DNA of 36,688 nucleotides from NCBI GenBank assembly GCA_003138795.1, contig PLHC01000091.1, forward strand, positions 28,281 to 64,968. Direction: 5' to 3'. Of the stretch, positions 8,329-16,287 are shown piece by piece. The notes under the pieces were generated by a model that was given only the letters and a program-made list of their open reading frames with translations, was not told the DNA's origin and made no database searches. Source of the stretch: Granulicella sp. GTDB taxonomy: Bacteria; Acidobacteriota; Terriglobia; Terriglobales; Acidobacteriaceae. The number at the start of each line of letters is the position of its first letter. The first letter of the stretch is position 1. The position numbers were made by a program, and so were the translations under genes.

Positions 8329-8985
8329 GTGATTGTGGCGATCGTCGTCGTTGGTGGACATACGCGGAACATCGGCAAGACCAGCGTCGTCGCTGGACTG
8401 ATCGCGGCGCTGCCGGAGATGCATTGGACGGCAGTTAAGATCACGCAGTTCGGGCATGGGGTGTGCTCAGCCAACGGCGAGCCCTGCGACTGCGAGACGG
8501 CCGACCACACTATGGCGATCAGCGAGGAGCACGATGCGACGAGTGGCACGGATTCGTCGCGGTATTTGGCTGCGGGAGCGGCGCGCTCCTTCTGGGTGAG
8601 GACGCGGCTGGGTCAGCTGAGCGAGGCAATGCCCCGCGTGCGAAAGCTGCTGGGGGAGTCAGAGAACGTCATCATTGAGTCCAACAGCGTGCTGCGATTC
8701 CTGCAGCCTGATCTGTCGCTGAGTGTGCTCGACCCTTCGATCAGCGACTTCAAGCCGTCGGCGATACGTTATCTGGATCGCGCCGACGCGTTGGTCGTGC
8801 CGGAGGGTGCTACGTTTGCAGAGGGTTGGGCTGGTGTGTCGCGGCGGATGATCGAGAGCAAGCGAAGTTTTGGTTTCCGCGCGCCCAAGTATTGCAGTGA
8901 CGAACTGGTGGCGTTTGTGGCGGAGCGACTCGCTGCTGCGAAGCCGATCCCCGTGGGTTGGATTGGGGATTGCGAAAGCCGCTAA
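8329..8985 (+). CDS. P-loop NTPase of unknown function with Cys cluster (MobB/BioD-like fold)
   Basis: The 218-residue product starts at a GTG with AGAGG about 8 nt upstream. It opens with a strand and P-loop, VVVGGHTRNIGKTS, in which G10 and G16-K17-T18 are separated by five residues as in dethiobiotin synthase rather than the four of classical Walker A. A KITQFGHGVC...CDC motif follows, with Cys46, Cys53 and Cys55, then a GTDSSRYLAAGA segment resembling the TDSxRHxxAGA region of MobB-like proteins. A conserved-looking IIESNS and a later VVPEG could be switch or nucleotide-binding strands. It begins 27 nt after lpxD and its 3' end overlaps the convergent bshB1 by 4 nt. The substrate is unknown; a role in molybdenum cofactor synthesis is not supported by the neighbours. 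Confidence 0.8.
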   Translation: MIVAIVVVGGHTRNIGKTSVVAGLIAALPEMHWTAVKITQFGHGVCSANGEPCDCETADHTMAISEEHDATSGTDSSRYLAAGAARSFWVRTRLGQLSEAMPRVRKLLGESENVIIESNSVLRFLQPDLSLSVLDPSISDFKPSAIRYLDRADALVVPEGATFAEGWAGVSRRMIESKRSFGFRAPKYCSDELVAFVAERLAAAKPIPVGWIGDCESR

Positions 8986-9737
8986 ATGCTCTGGACCGGC
9001 AGCGACATCAAATCGTCAACGCATGCAACCTCACGCTGCACGAAGGGCTCGGCGTAACGCACGCCGGCGAGCAGACCATAGTGACGTGCAGTCGCAAAGG
9101 TGCGCTCGCGTATGTCTTCTTCAGGCACGAAGAGGCCTGCGCCTGCAGACTGCTTTCCATACTGGGAGCGGTACGTCAATAAAGACTGCAGCCGGGTCTC
9201 GATATGTGCGCTGATGTCGACGACGAAGGTGGGACGCACATCGGCATAGAGTGAGGCGTACAGAATCTTGTAGGGGCGATGCGGCGCGCCGAATTCAGCC
9301 GGAAGATCGAGCCGCGCGAGACCAGCGGCGAAGCAGGCTTCATAGCCGAGGGTCGATGTCGTGTAGTGGTCGGGGTGACGGCCCTGCCAGTAGGGGAGGA
9401 TCACCACGCGCGGGCGAAGACGGCGCAGCACGGCGGCGATCTTGAGGCGGTTCTCCAGCGTGTTCTGGACGCTGCCGTCCGGGAGATCGAGCGCCTCGCG
9501 ATGGGTGACACGCAGGATCCTGGCTGCGGCGTCCGCTTCGGCTGCGCGCTCGGACGCAGTGCCGCGCGTGCCGGACTCTCCGCGGGTGAGATCGAGGATT
9601 CCCGTGCGCCAGCCGAACGCCCGCTGTACCAGTAATGTCCCGCCGCAGGTCTGTTCGACATCATCGCGATGAGCCGCGATAGCAAGCACATCGAGTAGAC
9701 CTGCATGCGGTGAGGGGGAGGCCTGCGGCGTGGCCAT
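8982..9737 (-). CDS. bshB1: BshB1-like PIG-L family N-acetylglucosaminyl-malate deacetylase
   Basis: Zinc-dependent PIG-L/LmbE deacetylase of 251 residues, most like BshB1, which removes the acetyl group from GlcNAc-malate in bacillithiol synthesis. Metal-site motifs are AAHRDDVE (His23, Asp25, Asp26) and GRHPDH (His121, His124). The family trait LTRGESGTRGT, as in bacillithiol deacetylases, is at 50-60, and DLPDG is at 84-88. In the first motif the usual Pro of AHPDD is Arg24. No bshA or bshC lies in the window, so pathway assignment rests on family resemblance. The gene follows the lipoprotein gene by 4 nt on the same strand and so is probably co-transcribed with it. Confidence 0.83.
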   Translation of the reverse strand: MATPQASPSPHAGLLDVLAIAAHRDDVEQTCGGTLLVQRAFGWRTGILDLTRGESGTRGTASERAAEADAAARILRVTHREALDLPDGSVQNTLENRLKIAAVLRRLRPRVVILPYWQGRHPDHYTTSTLGYEACFAAGLARLDLPAEFGAPHRPYKILYASLYADVRPTFVVDISAHIETRLQSLLTYRSQYGKQSAGAGLFVPEEDIRERTFATARHYGLLAGVRYAEPFVQREVACVDDLMSLPVQSI

Positions 9738-9741
9738 GAGT

Positions 9742-11319
9742 TTAGTCTGCGCTGTCGGTCAAAGCATCCATGTAGGCAACGTCGTAGACTGTGCCCTGGA
9801 CGGTGACGTTGATGTTGTCGATCTCAGACGCTGGAGACCCTCCATTCGAGTCCTCGCTTTGGGATTCTGCAATCGGACTCGGAGATGCTCCGGTATAGAA
9901 GGCGTGGATCTGTCCGCCGTATGCGGTGTAGACCTTGTAATAGTTCTGCACCCAGCAGAGGCCCGTCAGGCTGCCGTAGTAGTACTGGTTCTGATTGGTG
10001 TTGGGGTAGGAGACGGGGACCGCGGCTACAGTGGAAACATTGGATTGGACGACGGCAGGGACGATTGTGGCCGGAGGTGTCGCCGTGCCTGTGGTCACCA
10101 TGGTCAGGCAGTTGTAGTTGCCAGCCGGGTCGGTATACTTCTGGGCTGCGAGCTCCGCTGCGGCGGTTGCGAAACGCACGCCGTTGGCGCACGACGAGGA
10201 GCCGATCCAAAGCGTATTGTTGTCGGCAAACAGCATCTTCGTGTGGGTGCCGTCCGAGATGGAGATGGGCGCACCGACCGCATACGTGCTGAGATTGAGC
10301 AGCGTCAGGTTGCCAGCGAAGAGCCCTTTGTATGCACCGCTGGTTTGAGGCTGCTGCCCGGAGAGATAGAGATAGCTGCCATCTGAGATGGCAGCCGTAA
10401 CTCCACCGGGAATGGGAATCGGATTGGGAATTCCGGTGGGCAGCGAGGACAGAGGCGATGAAGCAGTGGAGGTGGGTACGAGGTTGATGTTGAGCGCCGC
10501 CATCTGCAGGAAGGTCACACTGGCGGTGGTACCGCCATTCTCCGGGCCGGAGTTGAGAATGTAGGCCGTGCTGCCATCGAGCGAGAAGGAGACATTTGTC
10601 GGGTGATCATAGGTGCCGCCGACAGGGACGACACAGTAGACAGGCAGCAGCAGTGGCTCACAGTCGACGTAGCCCGGAGGAAGAACCGGATTAGGCGTTG
10701 CGGGCAGCTGGACGACGCGATAGAGGGAGTTCGAGTTCCGCACCATCGCAAGCACAACGCTATTGCCTGGATCGATGGCGACCATGTCGACGTTCGGAAG
10801 ATTCAGGTCGTAGGTAACGCCACCGGTGGTGAGCACGAGCAGGCCCGCCTGCTCGGCCGCGCCTGCGAAGGTGATGCCGAGGGGTGCGGCGGCTGCCGAC
10901 GCAGGCTCCGCTCCAAAGTTGGATACGGTTCCACCGGCGGTTTCCTTGCTGTAGTTGATGGCCGTCAGATTGCCATCCGTGTAGGAGAGCGCGTAGCCCG
11001 TGGTCTCCTCCGGGAAGTTGATGATGCTGACGGGCTCGGCCTCGGAGTAGCCCGAGATGTTCCAGCTCTTGGTGGTGTTCTGGACGTTGCCGCGCAGGTC
11101 ACGCAAGCCGTCCAGAATCTCAAGACCGCCCGCGGTTCCGTTCGCGGTATAGGCCGCGAGGACACGCTGGAGGAGTTGGCTGGGTGGAATCGGGCGGCCC
11201 GCGTAGTTGTATTCGGGAACTTTGTAGAGCACCGTAACGCCGCAGCCAACAAGTGCCAGCGTGGCCGTGGCCAGAAAGAGGCCCGAGGCAACCAAGGCAG
11301 AGAAATTTCTAATCTTCAA
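9742..11319 (-). CDS. Secreted lipoprotein, predicted beta-propeller-like, unknown function
   Basis: The 525-residue product has an N-terminal signal with lipobox LVGC (Cys26), so it is a predicted lipoprotein. The mature part is rich in Gly, Ser, Thr and Asn, with strand-rich segments such as SFSLDGSTAYILNSG and AISDGSYLYLSG that resemble beta-propeller (YVTN/NHL-like) blades. I cannot count blades with certainty or name a ligand. The TTG start has GGAG 9 nt upstream. It is followed after 4 nt by bshB1, although no functional link to bacillithiol is evident. Its upstream region (11320-11500) is shared with the divergent metH/F fusion gene. Confidence 0.8.
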   Translation of the reverse strand: MKIRNFSALVASGLFLATATLALVGCGVTVLYKVPEYNYAGRPIPPSQLLQRVLAAYTANGTAGGLEILDGLRDLRGNVQNTTKSWNISGYSEAEPVSIINFPEETTGYALSYTDGNLTAINYSKETAGGTVSNFGAEPASAAAAPLGITFAGAAEQAGLLVLTTGGVTYDLNLPNVDMVAIDPGNSVVLAMVRNSNSLYRVVQLPATPNPVLPPGYVDCEPLLLPVYCVVPVGGTYDHPTNVSFSLDGSTAYILNSGPENGGTTASVTFLQMAALNINLVPTSTASSPLSSLPTGIPNPIPIPGGVTAAISDGSYLYLSGQQPQTSGAYKGLFAGNLTLLNLSTYAVGAPISISDGTHTKMLFADNNTLWIGSSSCANGVRFATAAAELAAQKYTDPAGNYNCLTMVTTGTATPPATIVPAVVQSNVSTVAAVPVSYPNTNQNQYYYGSLTGLCWVQNYYKVYTAYGGQIHAFYTGASPSPIAESQSEDSNGGSPASEIDNINVTVQGTVYDVAYMDALTDSAD

Positions 11320-11469
11320 CGTGGACTACTCCAGACAATCAGGCGCTGCTGCGCGGTAGCTGCAATTTCTGCCCCAAGTATAACAGGGCAAACCCCGCAT
11401 TCCGGCATAGGTTTCGGGCGGTGGGCGGCCTGCGAAGGGCCCGGCAACGTTATACGATTGAAGTTTAGG

Positions 11470-11484
11470 CAAGTCAAAGACTTG
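11470..11484 (+). promoter_or_regulatory. Small hairpin in the leader of the metH/F gene
   Basis: CAAGTC-AAA-GACTTG forms a perfect 6-bp stem with a 3-nt loop ending 17 nt before the ATG. It could influence translation. It does not match a SAM riboswitch that I recognise. Confidence 0.3.
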
Positions 11485-11500
11485 GTGGGACAGGAGACGG

Positions 11501-13396
11501 ATGGCGGCTGCAGTCGACAGGCTTTTCGCGGGCGGAACGGTGCTGTGCGATGGCGCCATGGGCACCATGCTGTACAGCTGCGGTGTCTTCATCAACCGTT
11601 GTTACGACGAACTGAACGTGACGCAGCCGGAGATGGTGCGCTCGGTGCATGAGCAGTACCTTCAGGCCGGAGCTGAAATCATCGAGACCAACACCTTTGG
11701 CGCGAACAGCTTCCGCCTGGAGCGCTTTGGCCTGAGCGACAAGGTGGGCGAGTTCAACCTCGCCGGAGCCACCATCGCGCGGCAGTGCGTGGACGCAATC
11801 CGCGAGAAGCAGGGAACCCAGGCGTTCGTTGCGGGGGCCGTTGGTTCGCTGGGACTCAGGCTGGAGCCGCTGGGAAAGATCGGCCTCGATGAGGCTCGGG
11901 CATCGTTTGCCGAGCAGATTGCGGCGCTCGCCGAGGGAGGCGTCGACCTGCTGATTCTCGAGACCATGATGTCTGTCGATGAGGCGGAGCAGGCGGTACT
12001 GGCGGCCCGCGAGGTCGCTCCGCAGTTGAAGGTGGTCGTGCTGTTCACCGTGGATGAGGAGGCCAATTGCCTGGATGGCACGATCCCCGAGGTCGCGGCG
12101 CAGCGGATCACGGCGATTGGCGCCGATGCCGTCGGATGCAACTGCAGTATGGGGCCGGCAACCGTGCTCACCGTCGTGGAGCGTATGCGCGCGGCGACGA
12201 CCCTGCCGATTGTCGCCATGCCCAATGCCGGCATGCCCCGCAACGTCGAGGGCCGCAATATCTATCTCACCTCGCCGGAGTATATGGGCAGCTTTGCGCG
12301 GAAGTTTGTGCGCGCGGGTGCGAACTGGGTCGGCGGTTGCTGCGGAACGACGCCGGCGCACATTCGCGCGATGCGCAGCGCTCTGCGCGCAATGGAGGCG
12401 CAGGACGCAGGCGAGACGGCGATCGCCCGCATTCACGCTGCGGTGCCCGCGAGTGTTGCCACCAGCGCTCGCGAGCTGACCGTTGAACCTCCGCCGCTAA
12501 GCGAGAGATCGCGCATCGGCGAGCGCATCGCCAACGGCAGATTTGTCACGATGGTGGAGATCGTTCCGCCCAAGGGTTTCGACTGCTCGAAGGAACTGGC
12601 CGGAGCAGCGCTGCTCGCCCAGCACGGAGTGGACGCCATCAACGTGCCGGACTCGCCGCGGGCCAGTGCGCGGATGAGCGCGCAGAGCCTGTGCGTGCAG
12701 ATTCAGCAGAAGGTCGGCATCGAGACGATCCTGCACTACACCTGCCGCGACCGCAATGTGCTCAGCATCCAGAGCGATCTATTGGGTGCGGCCTCGATCG
12801 GGCTGAAGAATATTCTTTGCCTGACGGGCGATCCGCCGAAGATGGGCAATTATCCCGACGCGACCGCGGTCTTCGACGTGGATGCAATTGGGTTGGTGAA
12901 CATCGTGCACGGGCTCAACCAGGGCCTCGACATTGGGCGGAATTCCATCGGTGGATCGACTGGTTTCACGATCTCCGTCGCTGCGAATCCAGGGGTGCCC
13001 GACATCGAGCACGAGGTGCGAAGGTTCGCGTATAAGGTGGAGGCGGGCGCGGAGTTCTGCATCACGCAGCCGGTCTTCGACCTGAAGCTGCTGGAGGATT
13101 TTCTGCGCCGCATCGAGGCTTTCCGGATTCCGGTTATTGCGGGGATCTGGCCGCTGACCAGCCTGCGCAATGCGGAGTTCATGAAGAACGACCTGCGCGT
13201 CTCGATGCCCGATGAGATCCTCGCGCGCATGGCTGCAGCGGCGGACAAAGAGGCCGCGCTGGCCGAGGGCGTGGCGATTGCGCGGGATATGCTGGCGAGA
13301 GTTCGCGGCGCGGTGCAGGGTGTTCAGGTGAGCGCGCCCTTCGGCAAGTACACTGTGACGACCGAGGTTCTCGGTCTGAACGAGGAGACGGCGTGA
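11501..13396 (+). CDS. Bifunctional homocysteine S-methyltransferase / methylenetetrahydrofolate reductase
   Basis: Fusion protein of 631 residues resembling Bacillus YitJ. Residues 1 to about 300 form the homocysteine-binding TIM barrel, with the GAMGT motif near residue 19 and the zinc ligands Cys215 (GCNCSMG), Cys280 and Cys281 (GGCCGTTP). Residues from about 335 to the end form a MetF-like MTHFR barrel, with MVEIVPPKG, HYTCRDRN, CLTGDPP and FCITQPVFD. The cobalamin-binding, folate-binding and reactivation domains of full MetH are absent. The protein therefore either uses another methyl donor, such as S-methylmethionine, or acts with separate subunits. The ATG has GGAG 4 nt upstream. The stop overlaps the xseB start by one base. 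Confidence 0.93.
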   Translation: MAAAVDRLFAGGTVLCDGAMGTMLYSCGVFINRCYDELNVTQPEMVRSVHEQYLQAGAEIIETNTFGANSFRLERFGLSDKVGEFNLAGATIARQCVDAIREKQGTQAFVAGAVGSLGLRLEPLGKIGLDEARASFAEQIAALAEGGVDLLILETMMSVDEAEQAVLAAREVAPQLKVVVLFTVDEEANCLDGTIPEVAAQRITAIGADAVGCNCSMGPATVLTVVERMRAATTLPIVAMPNAGMPRNVEGRNIYLTSPEYMGSFARKFVRAGANWVGGCCGTTPAHIRAMRSALRAMEAQDAGETAIARIHAAVPASVATSARELTVEPPPLSERSRIGERIANGRFVTMVEIVPPKGFDCSKELAGAALLAQHGVDAINVPDSPRASARMSAQSLCVQIQQKVGIETILHYTCRDRNVLSIQSDLLGAASIGLKNILCLTGDPPKMGNYPDATAVFDVDAIGLVNIVHGLNQGLDIGRNSIGGSTGFTISVAANPGVPDIEHEVRRFAYKVEAGAEFCITQPVFDLKLLEDFLRRIEAFRIPVIAGIWPLTSLRNAEFMKNDLRVSMPDEILARMAAAADKEAALAEGVAIARDMLARVRGAVQGVQVSAPFGKYTVTTEVLGLNEETA

Positions 13397-13686
13397 TGGC
13401 GAGCTTTGAGGATCAACTGGCGGAGTTGGAGAAGGTCGTCGAGCGCCTGGAGCGCGGTGATCTGACGCTGGAGGAAAATGTCAGTCTCTTCGAGCGCGGT
13501 GTGCATCTGTCCAATGCATGCAAGGCGCAGCTCTCCAGCGCGGAGAGCCGCATACAAGTGCTGCTGGAGCCGGAAGAGGGCGGCCCTGTGCGCGTTGAGG
13601 ATCTGGCCGTCGCGGTGGCAGATGAAGAGGGTGACGAAGAAGAGTTCGACGAGGCCGATGAAGACCTCGACGACAGCAAGCTTTAG
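13396..13686 (+). CDS. xseB: Exodeoxyribonuclease VII small subunit
   Basis: Small subunit that assembles with XseA into exonuclease VII, which degrades single-stranded DNA. The 96-residue product has the family core SFEDQLAELEKVVERLE...LTLEENVSLFERGVHLSNACKAQL at residues 3-50. It then extends into a strongly acidic tail (DEEGDEEEFDEADEDLDD) that is longer than in typical XseB of 60-80 residues. I chose the ATG at 13396, which overlaps the upstream TGA by one base; a GTG one codon earlier is also in frame. The large subunit xseA is not in the window. Confidence 0.92.
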   Translation: MASFEDQLAELEKVVERLERGDLTLEENVSLFERGVHLSNACKAQLSSAESRIQVLLEPEEGGPVRVEDLAVAVADEEGDEEEFDEADEDLDDSKL

Positions 13687-13758
13687 CGAGACATTTTTCC
13701 CGTTACCATGAACCGGAATGAGGTCTGAGCGTGCTTTTTTGTTGGGGAAAACCGCCGT

Positions 13759-13788
13759 TGAGGCCTGTGGCTTCGACATACAGCCTCA
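13759..13788. terminator. Hairpin between convergent xseB and polyprenyl synthase
   Basis: TGAGGC (13759-13764) pairs with GCCTCA (13783-13788), and TGT/ACA continues inside after a one-base bulge. No proper T-run follows on either strand (GGTTTT on the minus side), so terminator function is only suggested by the convergent position. Confidence 0.3.
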
Positions 13789-13798
13789 GGGAAATGCT

Positions 13799-14803
13799 CT
13801 AACGGTCGCGCGTTGTGACGAAGCTGGGAACCCATAGCAGGGCGCGCTTGAATTCGCTCTCAGGCAGGTCTGAGAGCGACTGGCGCGCTGCCTCGGCGTA
13901 GGCGCAGGCGGTGTCCATCGCATAGGCCAGTGAGCCGTGGCGTTGCAAAATCTCCAGGATGTCGGCGTGCGCGACGCGCGCAAAGCTGCGGTCGGCCAGA
14001 ACCGTGCGAATGGCTTCGCGATCCGCGCCGGTGCCACGCTCGAGGGCGTGAATGACGGCCAGCGTTGCCTTGCCCTCACGCAGATCGGAGGCCGCGGGCT
14101 TGCCCAGCACATCATCGTTTGCGGTGAGGTCGAGCACGTCGTCGACGATCTGGAATGCGAGCCCCAGGTTGCGGCCGTACTCGCCCAACGTGGTTTCAAA
14201 GGGGCGCTCCCCATCGCGTATCGCAGGGTTCGCAATCACTGCACCGAGCTGCATCGATACCTTGAAGAGGCATGCGGTCTTGCGATAGATCAGGTCGAAG
14301 TATTCTTCCTCGTTAATCAGGTGGCCGAGCTTCTCCATCTGCAGCAGTTCGCCCTCGACCATCTGCTGGGTGAGCGAAATCAATAGATCCAGGATGCGGA
14401 AGTTGCGCTCTGCCAGCGCCGTCTGGAAGGCCTGCATATAGAGCCAGTCGCCGGCCAGGACGCACTTGGCGTTGCCCCAGTTGGTGTTGGAGGATGGCTG
14501 CCCACGCCGCGTGTTGGCTTCGTCGATGATGTCGTCGTGTACGAGAGTGGCCGTGTGCAGCATCTCAACGACCGCGCCCAGCCGAATGCGTGCGTCGCTT
14601 TCGGAGTTGAGCGCCTTGGCGGAGAGCAGCAGCAGCAGCGGGCGAATGCGCTTGCCGCCGCCTGCGATCAGGTAGTTGGCAATGTCGGTAACGACGCCGA
14701 CGGGAGACTCGGCCTGATGCGCGAACTCGATCTCAATCGCAGCGAGATCGTCCTTCAGAAGGTCAAAGACCTCGGCAGCCGTCGCGATGGAGATAGCACT
14801 CAC
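13799..14803 (-). CDS. Long-chain trans-polyprenyl diphosphate synthase
   Basis: Prenyltransferase that condenses isopentenyl diphosphate onto allylic diphosphates to make the side chain of menaquinone or ubiquinone. The 334-residue product has the first aspartate-rich motif DDIID (Asp90-Asp94) and the second, QIVDDVLD (Asp221, Asp222, Asp225). The GGGKRIRP substrate site is at 48-55. Small residues before the first motif (MLHTATLVHDD) point to a long product of the octaprenyl or heptaprenyl class, but chain length cannot be fixed by eye. The GTG start has no Shine-Dalgarno sequence; a TACTCT box lies 9 nt upstream. It is the last gene of a minus-strand run, 84 nt after yajQ. Confidence 0.93.
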   Translation of the reverse strand: MSAISIATAAEVFDLLKDDLAAIEIEFAHQAESPVGVVTDIANYLIAGGGKRIRPLLLLLSAKALNSESDARIRLGAVVEMLHTATLVHDDIIDEANTRRGQPSSNTNWGNAKCVLAGDWLYMQAFQTALAERNFRILDLLISLTQQMVEGELLQMEKLGHLINEEEYFDLIYRKTACLFKVSMQLGAVIANPAIRDGERPFETTLGEYGRNLGLAFQIVDDVLDLTANDDVLGKPAASDLREGKATLAVIHALERGTGADREAIRTVLADRSFARVAHADILEILQRHGSLAYAMDTACAYAEAARQSLSDLPESEFKRALLWVPSFVTTRDR

Positions 14804-14887
14804 GCTTGTCTAAGAGTAGCAGGTGATAGAGGTTACGCGAAGGGCGCATTCAGCGCGTTAGGGGCCTGGACGTATGCGAGGTCAATG

Positions 14888-15388
14888 CTAATTGGAGCGG
14901 AAGTTCGTGAACTGGAGGTCGATCCCCAGATCCTTGCCGCGCAAAAGCGCAATAATCTGCTGCAGCGTGTCGCGATCTTTACTGGTTACACGTACGGTAT
15001 CACCTTGGATGCTGGCTTGTGCCTTCAGCTTCGAATCCTTGATGATTGCCACGATTCTTTTCGCGGGGTCTGACGCGATGCCCTGCTTCAGCGTGATCTT
15101 CTGGCGCACGGAGGAGTTCGAGGCAGGCTCGATCTTCTCGTACTCCAGGTTCTTCAGCGAGACGCCGCGCTTGACGAACTTCTGCGCCAGAATCTCGATC
15201 ACGGCCTTCAGCGTGTAGTCGTCCTGCGAGGCAAGCTGGACAACGTCCTGGCCCTCCAGGACGATGGTGGACTTTGAGTTCTTGAGGTCGAAGCGCGCGT
15301 TGACCTCTTTGGTCGCCTGGTCGATCGCGTTCTTCACCTCCTGGATATCTACCTTGCTGACGATGTCGAAGCTGTTATCGGCTGCCAT
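14888..15388 (-). CDS. YajQ family (DUF520) nucleotide-binding protein
   Basis: The 166-residue product matches the YajQ family along its length: it begins with NSFDIVSKVDIQEVKNAIDQ, has RFDLKNSKSTI near residue 32, and ends LRGKDLGIDLQFTNFR. Family members have two RNA-recognition-like domains and have been reported to bind nucleotides, including cyclic di-GMP in Xanthomonas and Pseudomonas homologues. The ligand here is unknown. AGAGGA lies about 9 nt before the ATG. The gene sits 68 nt downstream of tatD on the same strand. Confidence 0.95.
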   Translation of the reverse strand: MAADNSFDIVSKVDIQEVKNAIDQATKEVNARFDLKNSKSTIVLEGQDVVQLASQDDYTLKAVIEILAQKFVKRGVSLKNLEYEKIEPASNSSVRQKITLKQGIASDPAKRIVAIIKDSKLKAQASIQGDTVRVTSKDRDTLQQIIALLRGKDLGIDLQFTNFRSN

Positions 15389-15456
15389 GTTGTCGTCCTC
15401 TTGCGAATAAGATGTGCGCGTTTGTGCGGTCGCTGTCTATTGTGTCAGATGTGCGG

Positions 15457-16284
15457 CTACGCTGACAGTGATGCTGGGAACAGCACGCCAAAGTTAGCTG
15501 TGGTTAGATCGGCGAGTTTTTCCGGAGAAATGCCCCGCAGCTCGGCCACGAAGCGCGCGGTATACGCCACGTAGGCAGGCTCGTTGGTCTTGCCACGCAG
15601 AGGAATGGGCGCGAGAAACGGCGCGTCGGTCTCGACCAGGATACGGTCGACGGGCGCGGTGGCTGCGACGGCCTGGATCGTCGTTGACTTCGGGTAGGTC
15701 ACGTTGCCGGCAAAGGACAGGTAGAAGCCCGCGGCGAGCGAGCGCGCGGCCTGGTCCTCGTTGCCGGAGAAGCAGTGCATGATGCCGGGCAGGCCGGTGG
15801 GCGTCCAGTGCTCGGCAATCAGGCGCAGGAGGTCCTCCCATGCGTCGGCTGGCTCGTACTTCGCCTTGGCCGCCGGTAGGGCAAGCTCCGAGGTGCGGCA
15901 GTGGATCGTGATCGGCTTGCCCACGGCGGCGGCGATCTTCATCTGCGCGACAAACGCCGCGTGCTGCGTGGGGATGTCGGGGTTGTTGAGGTGATAGTAG
16001 TCGAGGCCGATCTCCCCGATTGCGATGCAGCGCGGGTCTTGTGCGAGGGCCTCCAGCTTTGCGAGGTTCTCAGGCGTGGCCTGATGCGCCTCCTGCGGGT
16101 GTATTCCGGCGGTGGCAAAGATCTCCGAATGAGCGTGCGCAAGGTCGAGAGCGCGGTGCATCGTATCCGGGCCATCGCCAATGCCGATGGCTAGCAGCGT
16201 GCCGACGCCCGCAGCGCGCGCGTTGGCGAGGATCGCAGGAAGATCTTCGTAGTCGTCGAGATGGCAGTGCGAGTCGATCAGCAT
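15457..16284 (-). CDS. tatD: TatD-family metal-dependent DNase
   Basis: Metal-dependent hydrolase of the TatD amidohydrolase-like family, with 3'-5' exonuclease or DNase activity in studied members. The 275-residue product shows the metal-binding DSHCHLD (His6, His8), GEIGLDYY with Glu91, ITIHCR with His128, MHCFSG, and LVETDAPFL near residue 217. Length matches the family. The ATG is only 3 nt beyond the metG stop codon, a metG-tatD pairing seen in many bacteria, so the two are almost certainly co-translated. Confidence 0.94.
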   Translation of the reverse strand: MLIDSHCHLDDYEDLPAILANARAAGVGTLLAIGIGDGPDTMHRALDLAHAHSEIFATAGIHPQEAHQATPENLAKLEALAQDPRCIAIGEIGLDYYHLNNPDIPTQHAAFVAQMKIAAAVGKPITIHCRTSELALPAAKAKYEPADAWEDLLRLIAEHWTPTGLPGIMHCFSGNEDQAARSLAAGFYLSFAGNVTYPKSTTIQAVAATAPVDRILVETDAPFLAPIPLRGKTNEPAYVAYTARFVAELRGISPEKLADLTTANFGVLFPASLSA

Positions 16285-16287
16285 GGG

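Noticed and set aside
11320-11500. SAM riboswitch or other S-box element upstream of metH/F.
   Set aside because: Only a single short hairpin is present; the multi-helix architecture and conserved cores of SAM riboswitches are not seen.
10603-11652. Open frame overlapping the lipoprotein and metH/F genes on the plus strand.
   Set aside because: Covers coding regions of both genes, lacks a ribosome site and family features.
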